Positions 35,778-44,416 of a DNA stretch of 64,000 bases are shown here, in pieces (the stretch's first letter is position 1; each line of letters opens with the position of its first letter). Origin of the DNA: Sulfurimonas lithotrophica (GTDB lineage Bacteria; Campylobacterota; Campylobacteria; Campylobacterales; Sulfurimonadaceae). The notes under the pieces are model-generated. The model searched no databases. It was not told the origin of the DNA and saw nothing but the letters and a program-made list of their open reading frames with translations. The translations under genes and the position numbers were made by a program. The stretch spans positions 930,001-994,000 of the forward strand of contig NZ_CP043617.1 of the NCBI RefSeq assembly GCF_009258225.1, written 5' to 3'.

Positions 35778-37241
35778 TTAGTTAAATACTATTTCTAAAT
35801 CTTCCAAGGCTTTAAGATTCTCAATATCCTCTTTTGCCAAGTACATTCTATTTTTAGAATCTATAATTAGCTTGTTACCTTCAAGGGAGCATCTAAAATC
35901 TATATTTCTAGGTCTGTGATTAAGTAGATAGATGCTTAGAGTCAATATGTAACTAAGTGTGTTTAATGTTTTTGTATCAGGCAATAATACTTTATACTTT
36001 TCAATATGTACATTTGATGGGAGTTTTCTTTTTGCATATCTTACAAGCGTAGATATTAAAACCATCTGCTTTTGTGTAAAACCATACTCTAAAGAACTTT
36101 GGATAAGATAGTAGCTGTGCCTGTTTTGTGCAAACTGATGGATACTGCCGCCTGAAGGGTACAGTTTAGCTGCGATTGCCAAATCTCTTCTATATTTAGC
36201 ATCTAAATTAAATTTATCCTGCAAGATATCAAAAAGTTCTTTTGAGAGTTTATTTAAGTTATTTGAGTATTCTTTGTCGCTGACGTGGGCATCTAATATA
36301 TGTCTAACCGATGTATTATAGTTCGCAGGTAGCTTGTCTTTTGATGTTCTTAGTAAATCACTTAAATATACACCTTCACGGACACCTACGCCACTTGCAA
36401 TAAGTTCATTTATGTTGAGCTTTTTTATTACCCTTTGAAGTATTAAAGAACCGGGTTTTATTATATCAAATCTATTTTCTTTAATATTTAATTTGCAAAG
36501 TTCTTCTTCATCGGCATTTAGTACAGCTTTTAAAAATGTTTCAAACTCATCGGATTTAGACTCATATGCATGAATTTTACGTAGAGGAAAACTTTTTTGC
36601 TTCATTATTGCAGTGATTATGGCACGAAATGTTCCGCCTATACCTATTAGTTTAGAAGCATCAATATCATTTAATACTTCTAATTTTTCATCTATATATT
36701 TTTTTGCACCGTTTATATCGTTATTGTCGAAAAATAACTCTTTTAATCTAACCGTACCCAAATCAATAGATATAGTATCTGTCACATTTTTATTGTCTAT
36801 ATAAGCAAATTCCGTTGAACCACCCCCTACATCTATTGTAAGGGCATTGTTTTGATTGGGTAGAAGGTTTGCACAGGCTATACCGCCAAGATATGCTTCA
36901 CGTTCTCCGTCAATAACTTTGATGTTTAGTTTTAGTTCATCTCTGATACGTTTTATAAAATCATACTTGTTTGGTGCATCCCGAAGGGCGGAAGTAGCTA
37001 CACATAGTGTTTTTCTAGCTTTAAAAGATGATATTATATTTACAAAATCAGCCAGTGCAAAAAATGTTCTCTCCATTGCATCTTGTTGTAGGTTTGAATT
37101 GTTTTGGTAGGCATTTTGTGATAGACGAACCTTACTTTTAGATTCGTATAAAAGATGGAAGGCAAAGCGGCTTGTTTTTTCATAAATAACCATTCTAACA
37201 GAGTTAGAACCGATATCTATTACAGCTACTCGCTTTGCCAA
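35778..37241 (-). CDS. Ppx/GppA phosphatase family protein
   Basis: A 487-residue protein of the exopolyphosphatase / pppGpp phosphohydrolase family. The ASKHA ATPase fold shows VAVIDIGSNSVRMVIYE at the N-terminus and TIDVGGGSTEFAYID near 140; an HD-like helical domain forms the C-terminal part. Polyphosphate or (p)ppGpp cannot be told apart as substrate from sequence. The start is TTG 37241, three bases after the ferredoxin stop, so the two are probably translated together. A phosphatase gene follows fdxB in Campylobacter too. Confidence 0.85.
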   Translation of the reverse strand: MAKRVAVIDIGSNSVRMVIYEKTSRFAFHLLYESKSKVRLSQNAYQNNSNLQQDAMERTFFALADFVNIISSFKARKTLCVATSALRDAPNKYDFIKRIRDELKLNIKVIDGEREAYLGGIACANLLPNQNNALTIDVGGGSTEFAYIDNKNVTDTISIDLGTVRLKELFFDNNDINGAKKYIDEKLEVLNDIDASKLIGIGGTFRAIITAIMKQKSFPLRKIHAYESKSDEFETFLKAVLNADEEELCKLNIKENRFDIIKPGSLILQRVIKKLNINELIASGVGVREGVYLSDLLRTSKDKLPANYNTSVRHILDAHVSDKEYSNNLNKLSKELFDILQDKFNLDAKYRRDLAIAAKLYPSGGSIHQFAQNRHSYYLIQSSLEYGFTQKQMVLISTLVRYAKRKLPSNVHIEKYKVLLPDTKTLNTLSYILTLSIYLLNHRPRNIDFRCSLEGNKLIIDSKNRMYLAKEDIENLKALEDLEIVFN

Positions 37242-37244
37242 GCT

Positions 37245-37499
37245 TTATTCTTCTTCAGCTAAAATTGTTTTATATTTAAATTGAAGTTCGGTAATTGATT
37301 CTACATTGTCTTTATCTAAAACTATACAATCAACAGGACAAACGGATATACATGCAGGCTCATCATACACTTCTACACATTCAGTACATCTATCAGAATC
37401 TATAAAGTATATAGGGTCACCTTCTTCAATAGCCTCAGTAGGACATTCTTCCCTACAAGCATCACAAGCTATACATTCATCATTTATCATTAAAGCCAT
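37245..37499 (-). CDS. fdxB: 2[4Fe-4S] ferredoxin
   Basis: An 84-residue ferredoxin. The first cluster uses CIACDACREECP, the second CTECVEVYDEPACISVCPVDC, where the spacing between the second and third Cys is enlarged as in Allochromatium-type ferredoxins. This type has low-potential clusters and is common in Campylobacterota. AAGG lies eight bases before ATG 37499. It lies between the ppx-like gene and the kinase, matching the Campylobacter order except that there the kinase is absent. Confidence 0.9.
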   Translation of the reverse strand: MALMINDECIACDACREECPTEAIEEGDPIYFIDSDRCTECVEVYDEPACISVCPVDCIVLDKDNVESITELQFKYKTILAEEE

Positions 37500-37566
37500 T
37501 TAAAAACCTTGTTTTTATAATCAGTAATTTTTATTAATCAGATTTATATCAAATTAAAGCTTTAAG

Positions 37567-38868
37567 TTATCTTTTGCTAGGAATTATGCATGATAACTTT
37601 GAATTTATCTGTAAGCAAGCTATTGTTCCGCTTATCCCGTCTGTTCTGTTTCTTATATTTATTCTAGCTCCTAATGCATCAGCCCCGCTTTTTGCCAAAA
37701 ATAAGCCAAGACCTACTCCGCTTTTGTTTCCTTGACGTTTAAAAGGTGCAAAAAGATCTACACTTTCATCTATACCGCAACCTTCATCCAAAACTTCAAT
37801 TAAAAGTCCATAGTCGTCTTGACTACTTCTAATATGTACTTTTTTATCTACCGGTGTAAATTTAAGTGCATTTTGTAAGAAATTTTGAACTATTTGGTTA
37901 AGAAGACCAATCTGCAACATTGCCATAAAACCGTCCGGTTTAAAATCCATGGTAAGTTCTTTACCTTCATTTTCTGCTATTAATTTAAAATCGTTCGCTT
38001 TGTTTTTCAAAAATTTTATTACATCCACTTCTACCGGTTTTTCAAGTTGTGCACCCTCTTGACGACCTATATTAAGAATATTTGATACGATGATATTCAT
38101 ATCATCTACGGATTTATTTGTAGTCTCTATTGCCTCTATATATTCTTCGGGTGAGCGTTTTTTTATTAATGTAACTTGATTTTTTAACTTTATCACCGCA
38201 AGTGGAGTTTTCATCTCATGGGCAGTACCGATGAAGAGCTCTTTTTGATATTTTACAAAGTTTTGGATGCGAAGAATCAAGTGATTTATCGTTTCACCAA
38301 GTGGTTCAAATTCTTCGGGAAGTTCCTCGACTTTTACAGGTCTCATAAGATGCTCATTCATGTTTGAGAGTTTATTTGAGAGTGATTTTATCGGTTTAGT
38401 CAACATTTTAGAGAGTGCAATTGCATATATAATTACAAGACCAAATCCTACTATATTTATAACAAGTATATATTTTAAAATTTTCTCTAGAAGTTTTTTT
38501 GTAGGTGTTATCTCTTTGGTAATTTTGAGATAGCTAAAGTCATCAATATTAAATGGATAAATTAGAGTTAAAAATGTACGTTCATTTTTTGTGTTTTCAT
38601 AAAGATCTATTTTATTTTCCATATTTTTTTTCAAAGATATAACTCCTACAGCCAGATTTAAATAAGAATCTGTAGAATCTGTTGCTAGTTCTATGATAGA
38701 TCTGTTTGAAGATATGTTCTTTGCATACTGTAAAAGTTCACTATGTTTTTCATCATATATAGATTTTTCTATGTAAAAGTATAAAAAAGATGAAAAGACA
38801 AATATTAATAAAATAGATGAAAATATAAGTTGAAATAAAAAATTTCTTCTAATACTGTTTGAAAACAT
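37567..38868 (-). CDS. sensor histidine kinase adjacent to the CosR/HsrA-type regulator
   Basis: A 433-residue membrane kinase. Helices at about 11-33 and 135-158 flank a ~100-residue periplasmic sensor; HAMP follows (about 155-207). The H-box is intact (GTAHEMKTPLAVIKLK, His near residue 216), as are the N-box (QNALKF), G1 (DEGCGID) and G2 (GVGLGLFLAKSG). It should autophosphorylate and pass phosphate to the response regulator encoded 82 bases upstream. Known homologues of that regulator in Helicobacter and Campylobacter have no linked kinase. The signal sensed is unknown. Confidence 0.9.
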   Translation of the reverse strand: MFSNSIRRNFLFQLIFSSILLIFVFSSFLYFYIEKSIYDEKHSELLQYAKNISSNRSIIELATDSTDSYLNLAVGVISLKKNMENKIDLYENTKNERTFLTLIYPFNIDDFSYLKITKEITPTKKLLEKILKYILVINIVGFGLVIIYAIALSKMLTKPIKSLSNKLSNMNEHLMRPVKVEELPEEFEPLGETINHLILRIQNFVKYQKELFIGTAHEMKTPLAVIKLKNQVTLIKKRSPEEYIEAIETTNKSVDDMNIIVSNILNIGRQEGAQLEKPVEVDVIKFLKNKANDFKLIAENEGKELTMDFKPDGFMAMLQIGLLNQIVQNFLQNALKFTPVDKKVHIRSSQDDYGLLIEVLDEGCGIDESVDLFAPFKRQGNKSGVGLGLFLAKSGADALGARINIRNRTDGISGTIACLQINSKLSCIIPSKR

Positions 38869-38950
38869 ATAATATCCATAAATTAAGATGTAATATTATA
38901 TCTAAAAGGGAAGGGAAAATGTAAAGGGAACTTATCCCCTTACTTGTTTT

Positions 38951-39625
38951 TTAGTTTATCTCTTTAGGAAAACAAAAACGGTAACCACGACGACGAACAG
39001 TCTCAATTGTAGTAATACCTAATGGTTTATCCATTTTTTGGCGAATTTGATTAATAGCAACTTCAATTACATTTGGAGTAACTAGTTCAGGTTCTTCCCA
39101 GATAGCATCTAAAAGTTGTTCTTTAGACACGATTTGGTCACGGTGACGAGCTAGATGAGTTAATACTTCAAAAGGTTTACCTTTAAGTTCGATCTCTTGC
39201 TCTTTATAGTTGATTTTTTCCTCTTCAGGATTAATAGTTAAATCTTCTATCTCAATTATATTGCTTCCGCCAAAACGTAAACGTGCTTCAAGACGAGCTA
39301 CTAGTACGTCAAAGTCAAACGGTTTACGAATATAATCATCCGCACCTGCTCTTAAAGCTTCAATCTCACTGTCATTATCATCACGAGCAGATAATACAAC
39401 TACGGCAGTTTTTGGTGTATTTGTTTTAATATCACCGATAATGTCAACTGAATTTCCATCCGGAAGCATCCAATCCATTAAAACTAAATCGTAATTACGA
39501 ATATCTAAATAGTATTCACCGTCTTTTAAAGTCTCTGTAACATCACTTTGGTAACCAAACTCTTTTAGTCCCTCTGCTAACATTTTGTTTAGAGTAACTT
39601 CGTCTTCTATAATTAATATACGCAT
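38951..39625 (-). CDS. cosR: OmpR-type response regulator, CosR/HsrA (HP1043) homologue
   Basis: A 224-residue regulator. The receiver domain has the acidic pair E7/D8, the phospho-acceptor D51 (LVLMDWMLPDG) and KPFDFD. The winged-helix domain is nearly identical to what I recall of HP1043/HsrA: KGKPFEVLTHLARHRDQIVS, VTPNVIEVAINQIRQKMDKP and ETVRRRGYRF. Its neighbours folB, plsY, fdx and ppx match the Campylobacter cosR locus. In H. pylori HsrA the acceptor Asp is missing and the protein is an orphan; here the Asp is present and a kinase follows. It probably controls redox and metabolic genes. Confidence 0.9.
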   Translation of the reverse strand: MRILIIEDEVTLNKMLAEGLKEFGYQSDVTETLKDGEYYLDIRNYDLVLMDWMLPDGNSVDIIGDIKTNTPKTAVVVLSARDDNDSEIEALRAGADDYIRKPFDFDVLVARLEARLRFGGSNIIEIEDLTINPEEEKINYKEQEIELKGKPFEVLTHLARHRDQIVSKEQLLDAIWEEPELVTPNVIEVAINQIRQKMDKPLGITTIETVRRRGYRFCFPKEIN

Positions 39626-39723
39626 ATATATTTTTCCTATTAAATGAAAATTTGGTGGAATTGTAGCATAAAAATAACTTAGTTTAAAGTATTTTTAATA
39701 ATTCGTCAAAGTTTTCTTTAAAT

Positions 39724-40047
39724 TTAGACAGAAAAGGTATCGCTTACACTTACGGTGCAATCTGCTAAAATAGAGGGTTTAGAGATTTTTAAGGTATATG
39801 AGTTTATTAAAGGAAATTCTTTTGAAATTTCTGATTTTAAACTTAAAATTGCGTCTTCTATAAGCTTAAATTTAGAAAAAATCATCTTTTTTTTGATTAA
39901 ATCTACGATTTGGGTATAGTTTATATACTCATTTTTAAATTCATATTCACATTCAAAATTTATGATTACATCTTGTTCTTGAATGCGTTCATGCTCTAAA
40001 ATTCCAATTATGCATTGAAACTTTAGATCTTCTATATGAATTTTCAT
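39724..40047 (-). CDS. folB: dihydroneopterin aldolase-like protein
   Basis: A 107-residue FolB-fold protein: MKIHIEDLKFQCIIGILEHER matches the N-terminal strand with the conserved GILEHER-type active-site segment, and the sequence ends with a short beta strand. FolB cleaves dihydroneopterin in folate synthesis. I placed the start at ATG 40047 rather than at a GTG eight codons earlier because the family begins at MKIHIEDL and AAAGAG precedes it. It is one base downstream of the plsY stop, consistent with coupling. Confidence 0.8.
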   Translation of the reverse strand: MKIHIEDLKFQCIIGILEHERIQEQDVIINFECEYEFKNEYINYTQIVDLIKKKMIFSKFKLIEDAILSLKSEISKEFPLINSYTLKISKPSILADCTVSVSDTFSV

Positions 40048-40048
40048 C

Positions 40049-40663
40049 TTATATAACTCTTTTTTCTTCACCTTTAAACAAACGAATAAAGTTAGGGATA
40101 TGTTTATAAAAAAGTATAAATGCTATGATTAAAACAGGTGCATGAGCCATTTCAGGTTTAAGTACAAAACTTGCAATAACTAATGCTAAAAGTGCAGTCA
40201 TTGAAGACAAAGATGATATACGAATAACTTTAGCACCTATTGCCCAAACAACTAACGCTATTATAGTCTCAATCGGTAGCATAACCATCATAACACCCAT
40301 CCCCGTTGCAACGCCTTTACCGCCTTCAAAGTTCAGATACGGAGAAAAGCAGTGTCCGATTACCGCCAGTACGGCTATACCCCAAAGTGTAGCCTCGCTT
40401 AATCCTACAGCCATGGCTATAAGTAAAACTACTATACCTTTTAGTGCATCTAGGGCAAGAGTTGCAGCTCCCAGTTTTTTAGCAAGTATCGGATTTGTCT
40501 CTTTTACGACGCGTAAAACATTTGTAGCACCGATACTTCCGCTACCGCTAGCTTTAACATCGACACCTGCAAACCATTTAGCTAAAAGCAGACCAAAAGG
40601 TATACCTCCCGCTAGATATGCTAAAATAAAAAATTGAACATTAGTATTATTTAAAAATTCCAT
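40049..40663 (-). CDS. plsY: glycerol-3-phosphate acyltransferase PlsY
   Basis: A 204-residue membrane enzyme that transfers acyl groups from acyl-phosphate to glycerol-3-phosphate at the start of phospholipid synthesis. The conserved loops are present: AGGIPFGLLLAKW, GSGSIGATNVLR and NFEGGKGVATGMGV. Five to seven helices are visible. CAGGA precedes ATG 40663. It is the first gene of the plsY-folB-regulator run on this strand. Confidence 0.93.
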   Translation of the reverse strand: MEFLNNTNVQFFILAYLAGGIPFGLLLAKWFAGVDVKASGSGSIGATNVLRVVKETNPILAKKLGAATLALDALKGIVVLLIAMAVGLSEATLWGIAVLAVIGHCFSPYLNFEGGKGVATGMGVMMVMLPIETIIALVVWAIGAKVIRISSLSSMTALLALVIASFVLKPEMAHAPVLIIAFILFYKHIPNFIRLFKGEEKRVI

Positions 40664-40749
40664 AAGTGTCCTGAAAATAAATTATTGTATTTTACTTAAA
40701 TCTTAATAATATATAGATAAAATGATGCAAAATAAGCAGGAGAAACAAT

Positions 40750-42897
40750 ATGTTGGATTTTTTCATAAAACTTTTTAAAACTTTTAACTCTTCACAAACT
40801 CCTTGGCAGATGTCTTTATCAATATCACTCGGAATGGCTATGGGACTTACGCCTTTTATAGGCTGGCAGAGTATAGTTATTGTACTGTTTGTACTTGTAA
40901 TAAACATACATATAGGACTTTTTATAGTCTCAAGTGCTTTTTTTGCAGGTATCGCTTATCTTTTAGATCCGACTTTTGAGTCTTTGGGCTATAATATATT
41001 AACAAATCCAAATCTGCAAGACTTATTTACAACTGCTTACAACTCTTCACTTATGAGGATGACATACTTTAATAATACTCTTGTAACGGGTTCGTCTGTT
41101 GTAGCTTTTGCTTTACTGATTCCAATGTATTTCGTATTAAATTCTTTGGTATATATTTATAGAGATAAAATAGCAGGCGTACTTCAAAAATATACTATTT
41201 TTAAATTTTTAGGTATTGAAGTAAGCGGTAAAAAAGATAGGTTTTTAAGAATCTGGGGATTTGGTGTTTTCGCAATTTTAGGGACTTTAATCGGTGTTTT
41301 TATTTTAGTGTTTTTAGACCCATTGGCTAAAATTGCACTTGAAAAGTCTATAAGTAAAGCTACGGATAAAAACGTACAGATAGATAATGTAAACTTGTCT
41401 CTAAAAGAGGGTGCTTTAAAGATTGATAATTTAAATATATTTGAAAACGGTGTTAGCTCTTTTAGGTCTAAAAATATAGGGGTGGATATAGATTTTAATC
41501 AGCTTTTGTTTAATCGTTATCATGTAAATAATCTATCGGTTAAAGGTATGGAATTTAAACAAAGCACGGATGCAAAGGTTCAACAAAAAGAGATAAAAAA
41601 ACAAAAAGAATCTTCTTCGCCTAGTTTAGACTTTGGTTCTATAGATTTGCCTAAACCCGAAACGCTAATAGCAAATATGGGACTTAGTTCAACTACTAAC
41701 TATGAAAATGCAGAAAAAGAATTTAATTCTATAGAAAAAAAGTATAAAGATATTGTAGATAAATATTTTTCCAAAGATGAACTAAAAAGCATCAAGGCTG
41801 ATGTTGAAAAAATAAAATCAAATTTGAAAAAAATTCAAAAAATTAAAAAATTAAAACCGGAACATTATGATTTAATTTCAAATGCTTTAGAAGATATTGA
41901 AAAGTTAAGAAAAACTATAAAACAAAAAAGAAAAGTTTTAAAAACTCTCAAAAATGACTTTGAAAAAGATAAAAATATACTTAGAAAGTTTTCCGATGAG
42001 CTTATTAACGGTGCAAAAAATGATTATGAAAATCTGTCTAAAAATTATAGGTTTGATGAACAAGGCGGTATAAATGTAGTCGGAGCTTTGTTTGGAAATA
42101 ATATAAAGGGATATTTAAAAACTTTTTTAGATTATTATGAAGTGGCAAAACCCTATCTTTCAAGCAAAGAGGAACCGCCTGCACCTCCAAGAGGAGAGGG
42201 TAGGTGGATAAAATACAAAGAACTTAACTCTTTAGCTGATATTTATGTAAAAAATATAGATATAGACGGTATATACGAGACACATAAATTTTTGGCAAAT
42301 ATTAAAAATATAAGCTCAAACCAAAAGCTTATAAACAAGCCTGTAAGCTTAAACATAAAGAGTGACGGAAAACTTTCCAAAAATATAGACTTTAAAATAG
42401 TGAAATTGCAAAAAGCTGACTATAATTTAAATTTAAATGCCAAAACACTTGATTATATAACGATAGATGCAGATGCAAAAATAAACTATGCAAAAACTCA
42501 GTTTTCAAGTAAAAATTTAAAAAACCTAAAAGAATTTTATATAGATATTATACTTAGCAAAGAGATATATTCTCCAAATATTAAAGTTAAGTCGGATTTG
42601 GATAAGAAGTTAAAAGATATATTTCAAAAAGCTATAGAAGAACAAGTGTTAAAATATAAAAACAGACTTAAAGAGTTAATAGATTCCAAAATGCAGGAAA
42701 AACTGAAAAAACTTGGTTTAAAGAATTCGGAAATAGTAAAATTAGGGGCACTTTTAAATGGTTCACTTGACGACTTTTCAAATACGGAACAATTACTGAA
42801 TTCATATGAAAAAGAACTTAAGTCACAAGCTAAAAACAGGCTAAAGGAGAAAGCTACGGAAAAAGTAGGTGATTTACTAAAATCATTTAAATTTTGA
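40750..42897 (+). CDS. large membrane protein: apparent TIGR03546-TIGR03545 fusion
   Basis: A 715-residue protein. Residues 1-150 contain several helices and the opening WQMSLSISLGMAMGLTPFIGWQ, as in the small membrane family TIGR03546. A further helix at about 172-195 leads to a long periplasmic part with an AsmA-like beginning (VQIDNVNLSLKEGALKIDNLNIF), a coiled coil (about 320-410, Lys/Glu-rich), and a C-terminal Lys-rich coiled segment. The second part fits TIGR03545. These two families are normally encoded as a gene pair; here they appear joined. Function is unknown; an envelope lipid-transfer role is only a guess from the AsmA-like part. Confidence 0.7.
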   Translation: MLDFFIKLFKTFNSSQTPWQMSLSISLGMAMGLTPFIGWQSIVIVLFVLVINIHIGLFIVSSAFFAGIAYLLDPTFESLGYNILTNPNLQDLFTTAYNSSLMRMTYFNNTLVTGSSVVAFALLIPMYFVLNSLVYIYRDKIAGVLQKYTIFKFLGIEVSGKKDRFLRIWGFGVFAILGTLIGVFILVFLDPLAKIALEKSISKATDKNVQIDNVNLSLKEGALKIDNLNIFENGVSSFRSKNIGVDIDFNQLLFNRYHVNNLSVKGMEFKQSTDAKVQQKEIKKQKESSSPSLDFGSIDLPKPETLIANMGLSSTTNYENAEKEFNSIEKKYKDIVDKYFSKDELKSIKADVEKIKSNLKKIQKIKKLKPEHYDLISNALEDIEKLRKTIKQKRKVLKTLKNDFEKDKNILRKFSDELINGAKNDYENLSKNYRFDEQGGINVVGALFGNNIKGYLKTFLDYYEVAKPYLSSKEEPPAPPRGEGRWIKYKELNSLADIYVKNIDIDGIYETHKFLANIKNISSNQKLINKPVSLNIKSDGKLSKNIDFKIVKLQKADYNLNLNAKTLDYITIDADAKINYAKTQFSSKNLKNLKEFYIDIILSKEIYSPNIKVKSDLDKKLKDIFQKAIEEQVLKYKNRLKELIDSKMQEKLKKLGLKNSEIVKLGALLNGSLDDFSNTEQLLNSYEKELKSQAKNRLKEKATEKVGDLLKSFKF

Positions 42898-42987
42898 TTT
42901 TGTATCATTTACTTGATAGAGGTCATAGGAAAATGATTTACATAGTATTATAATTTGTATAAATTATTTTTATAAAAAGGTTTTGTA

Positions 42988-43365
42988 ATGAAAAAGATTA
43001 TAGGTATGGTTATTTTATTTTTATTGCTTGCATCTCAGGCACAAGCAATAAGTGAAGGTGAAAATTTAGCAAACGAAAAATGCGGATCTTGTCACTTAAT
43101 GGGTCAAATAACAAAAGAAAAATTAAATAGAATGGCTGCACCGCCTTACTGGATTCTTGGTAAAAAAGTTAAAGCCGTTAGTAAAAATGAAGAAGAAGCC
43201 GTAAATTTTATAGTAGATTACGTATATAATCCATCTGAGGATAAGATGTTGTTTCCAAAAGAAACAAAGGAAAGATTTGGTTTAATGCCTTCTTTAAAGG
43301 GTATTGTTACCGAAGATGAATTAAGAAGCATTGCCAAATATATTTTAGATAACGCTTCAAAATAA
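42988..43365 (+). CDS. monoheme c-type cytochrome, periplasmic
   Basis: A 125-residue exported cytochrome: Sec signal at about 1-20 (cleaved after AQA), haem site CGSCH at about 33-37 and the likely Met ligand in RFGLMPSLKG. The APPYWILGKKV segment and the ending match the cytochrome at 1794, so they are paralogues. The expected role is soluble electron transfer to a terminal oxidase or reductase. AAAAGG precedes ATG 42988. A short AT-only hairpin with a T-run overlaps its stop. Confidence 0.85.
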   Translation: MKKIIGMVILFLLLASQAQAISEGENLANEKCGSCHLMGQITKEKLNRMAAPPYWILGKKVKAVSKNEEEAVNFIVDYVYNPSEDKMLFPKETKERFGLMPSLKGIVTEDELRSIAKYILDNASK

Positions 43366-43382
43366 TATATTATTTTTTTTGA

Positions 43383-43388
43383 TATAAT
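43383..43388 (+). promoter_or_regulatory. -10 box of nadA
   Basis: A perfect TATAAT lies 29 bases before the TTG start of nadA at 43418, after a T-rich stretch typical of Campylobacterota promoters. No -35 hexamer is evident. Confidence 0.5.
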
Positions 43389-43417
43389 TACGAAAAATAA
43401 GTTTTAGGAATAATTTT

Positions 43418-44416
43418 TTGAGTTTATCAAATAAAGAATTAATAGAAAAAATAAATGAATATAAGAAGAAGTTGAGCGTAACTATCGTAGCTCACTTCTA
43501 CCAAAGAGACGAAGTATTTGAGATGGGTGACATTACAGGTGATTCACTTGAACTTGCAATGCGTACAAAAGCCGATGATGCTGAGTTTGTAGTTTTTTGC
43601 GGTGTAGGTTTTATGGGGCAAAGCGTAAAAGTTTTAAGCCCAAACAAACGTGTAGTTATGCCAAAAGTTGCTTGTTGTGCAATGGCCAGTATGATTGATG
43701 CACTTCAGTACGATAATACGGTAAAAGCATTAAACGATGCCGGAATACCAAATGAAAATATACTCCCTATAACTTACATAAATTCAGATGCAGGTGTTAA
43801 AGCAAAAGTCGGTGAAATGGGTGGTATGGTTTGTACAAGTTCAAATGCCAAAAAAATTATTACTACTGCTTTAGAAGAGGGTAAAAAAATCCTTTTCGTA
43901 CCTGATAGATGCCTTGGTCAAAATATTGCAAATCAGATGGGACTTAAATCTTGCGTAGTAGGTGACGGAACCGATTTAAATGAAGCGGATATCATCTGTT
44001 TTGACGGTTTTTGTTCAGTTCATCAGCTTTTTACGGTTGAAGATATAGAGTTTTACAGAGAAAAATACCCTGGAATTTTAATAGCCGTGCATCCGGAATG
44101 TGACCCTGCTATTTGTGACAAAGCAGATTTTGTAGGTTCAACTTCTCAACTGATTAAATATATTACAGAACTAGACCCTGAACAAAAAGTAGCGGTAGGA
44201 ACAGAGTTTAATATGGTAAACCGCTTGCGTCCTAAAAATACTTATGTTTTAAGTTCTACCAAGCCAGAATGTCCTACTATGAATGAAACTACACTAAAAG
44301 ACTTGTATGATGTACTTAAAGCAATTGACGAGGGTGAGCCTTTAAATGAGATTCATGTAGATGAATCAACTCAAAAATGGGCTAAAATAGCACTTGAAAG
44401 AATGTTAGAACTATGA
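43418..44416 (+). CDS. nadA: quinolinate synthase A
   Basis: A 332-residue [4Fe-4S] enzyme that condenses iminoaspartate with dihydroxyacetone phosphate to quinolinate, in NAD synthesis. The cluster cysteines are expected in PKVACCAMA, HPECDPAI and KPECPTMNETT; VGFMGQSVKVLSP and the GGMVCTSSNAKKI loop are also typical. The start is TTG 43418 with AGGA nine bases upstream; no better ATG is in frame. It overlaps nadC by four bases, so the two consecutive NAD-synthesis steps are coupled. Confidence 0.95.
   Translation: MSLSNKELIEKINEYKKKLSVTIVAHFYQRDEVFEMGDITGDSLELAMRTKADDAEFVVFCGVGFMGQSVKVLSPNKRVVMPKVACCAMASMIDALQYDNTVKALNDAGIPNENILPITYINSDAGVKAKVGEMGGMVCTSSNAKKIITTALEEGKKILFVPDRCLGQNIANQMGLKSCVVGDGTDLNEADIICFDGFCSVHQLFTVEDIEFYREKYPGILIAVHPECDPAICDKADFVGSTSQLIKYITELDPEQKVAVGTEFNMVNRLRPKNTYVLSSTKPECPTMNETTLKDLYDVLKAIDEGEPLNEIHVDESTQKWAKIALERMLEL

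Noticed and set aside
38924-38941. AAGGG...CCCTT hairpin between the CosR-type regulator and the kinase genes
   Set aside because: Only a five-base stem with an eight-base loop; not enough to claim a terminator or processing site between the two genes.
43361-43380. AATAATATATTATT followed by a T-run after the cytochrome gene
   Set aside because: The hairpin has no G-C pairs and overlaps the stop codon; too unstable to call a terminator.
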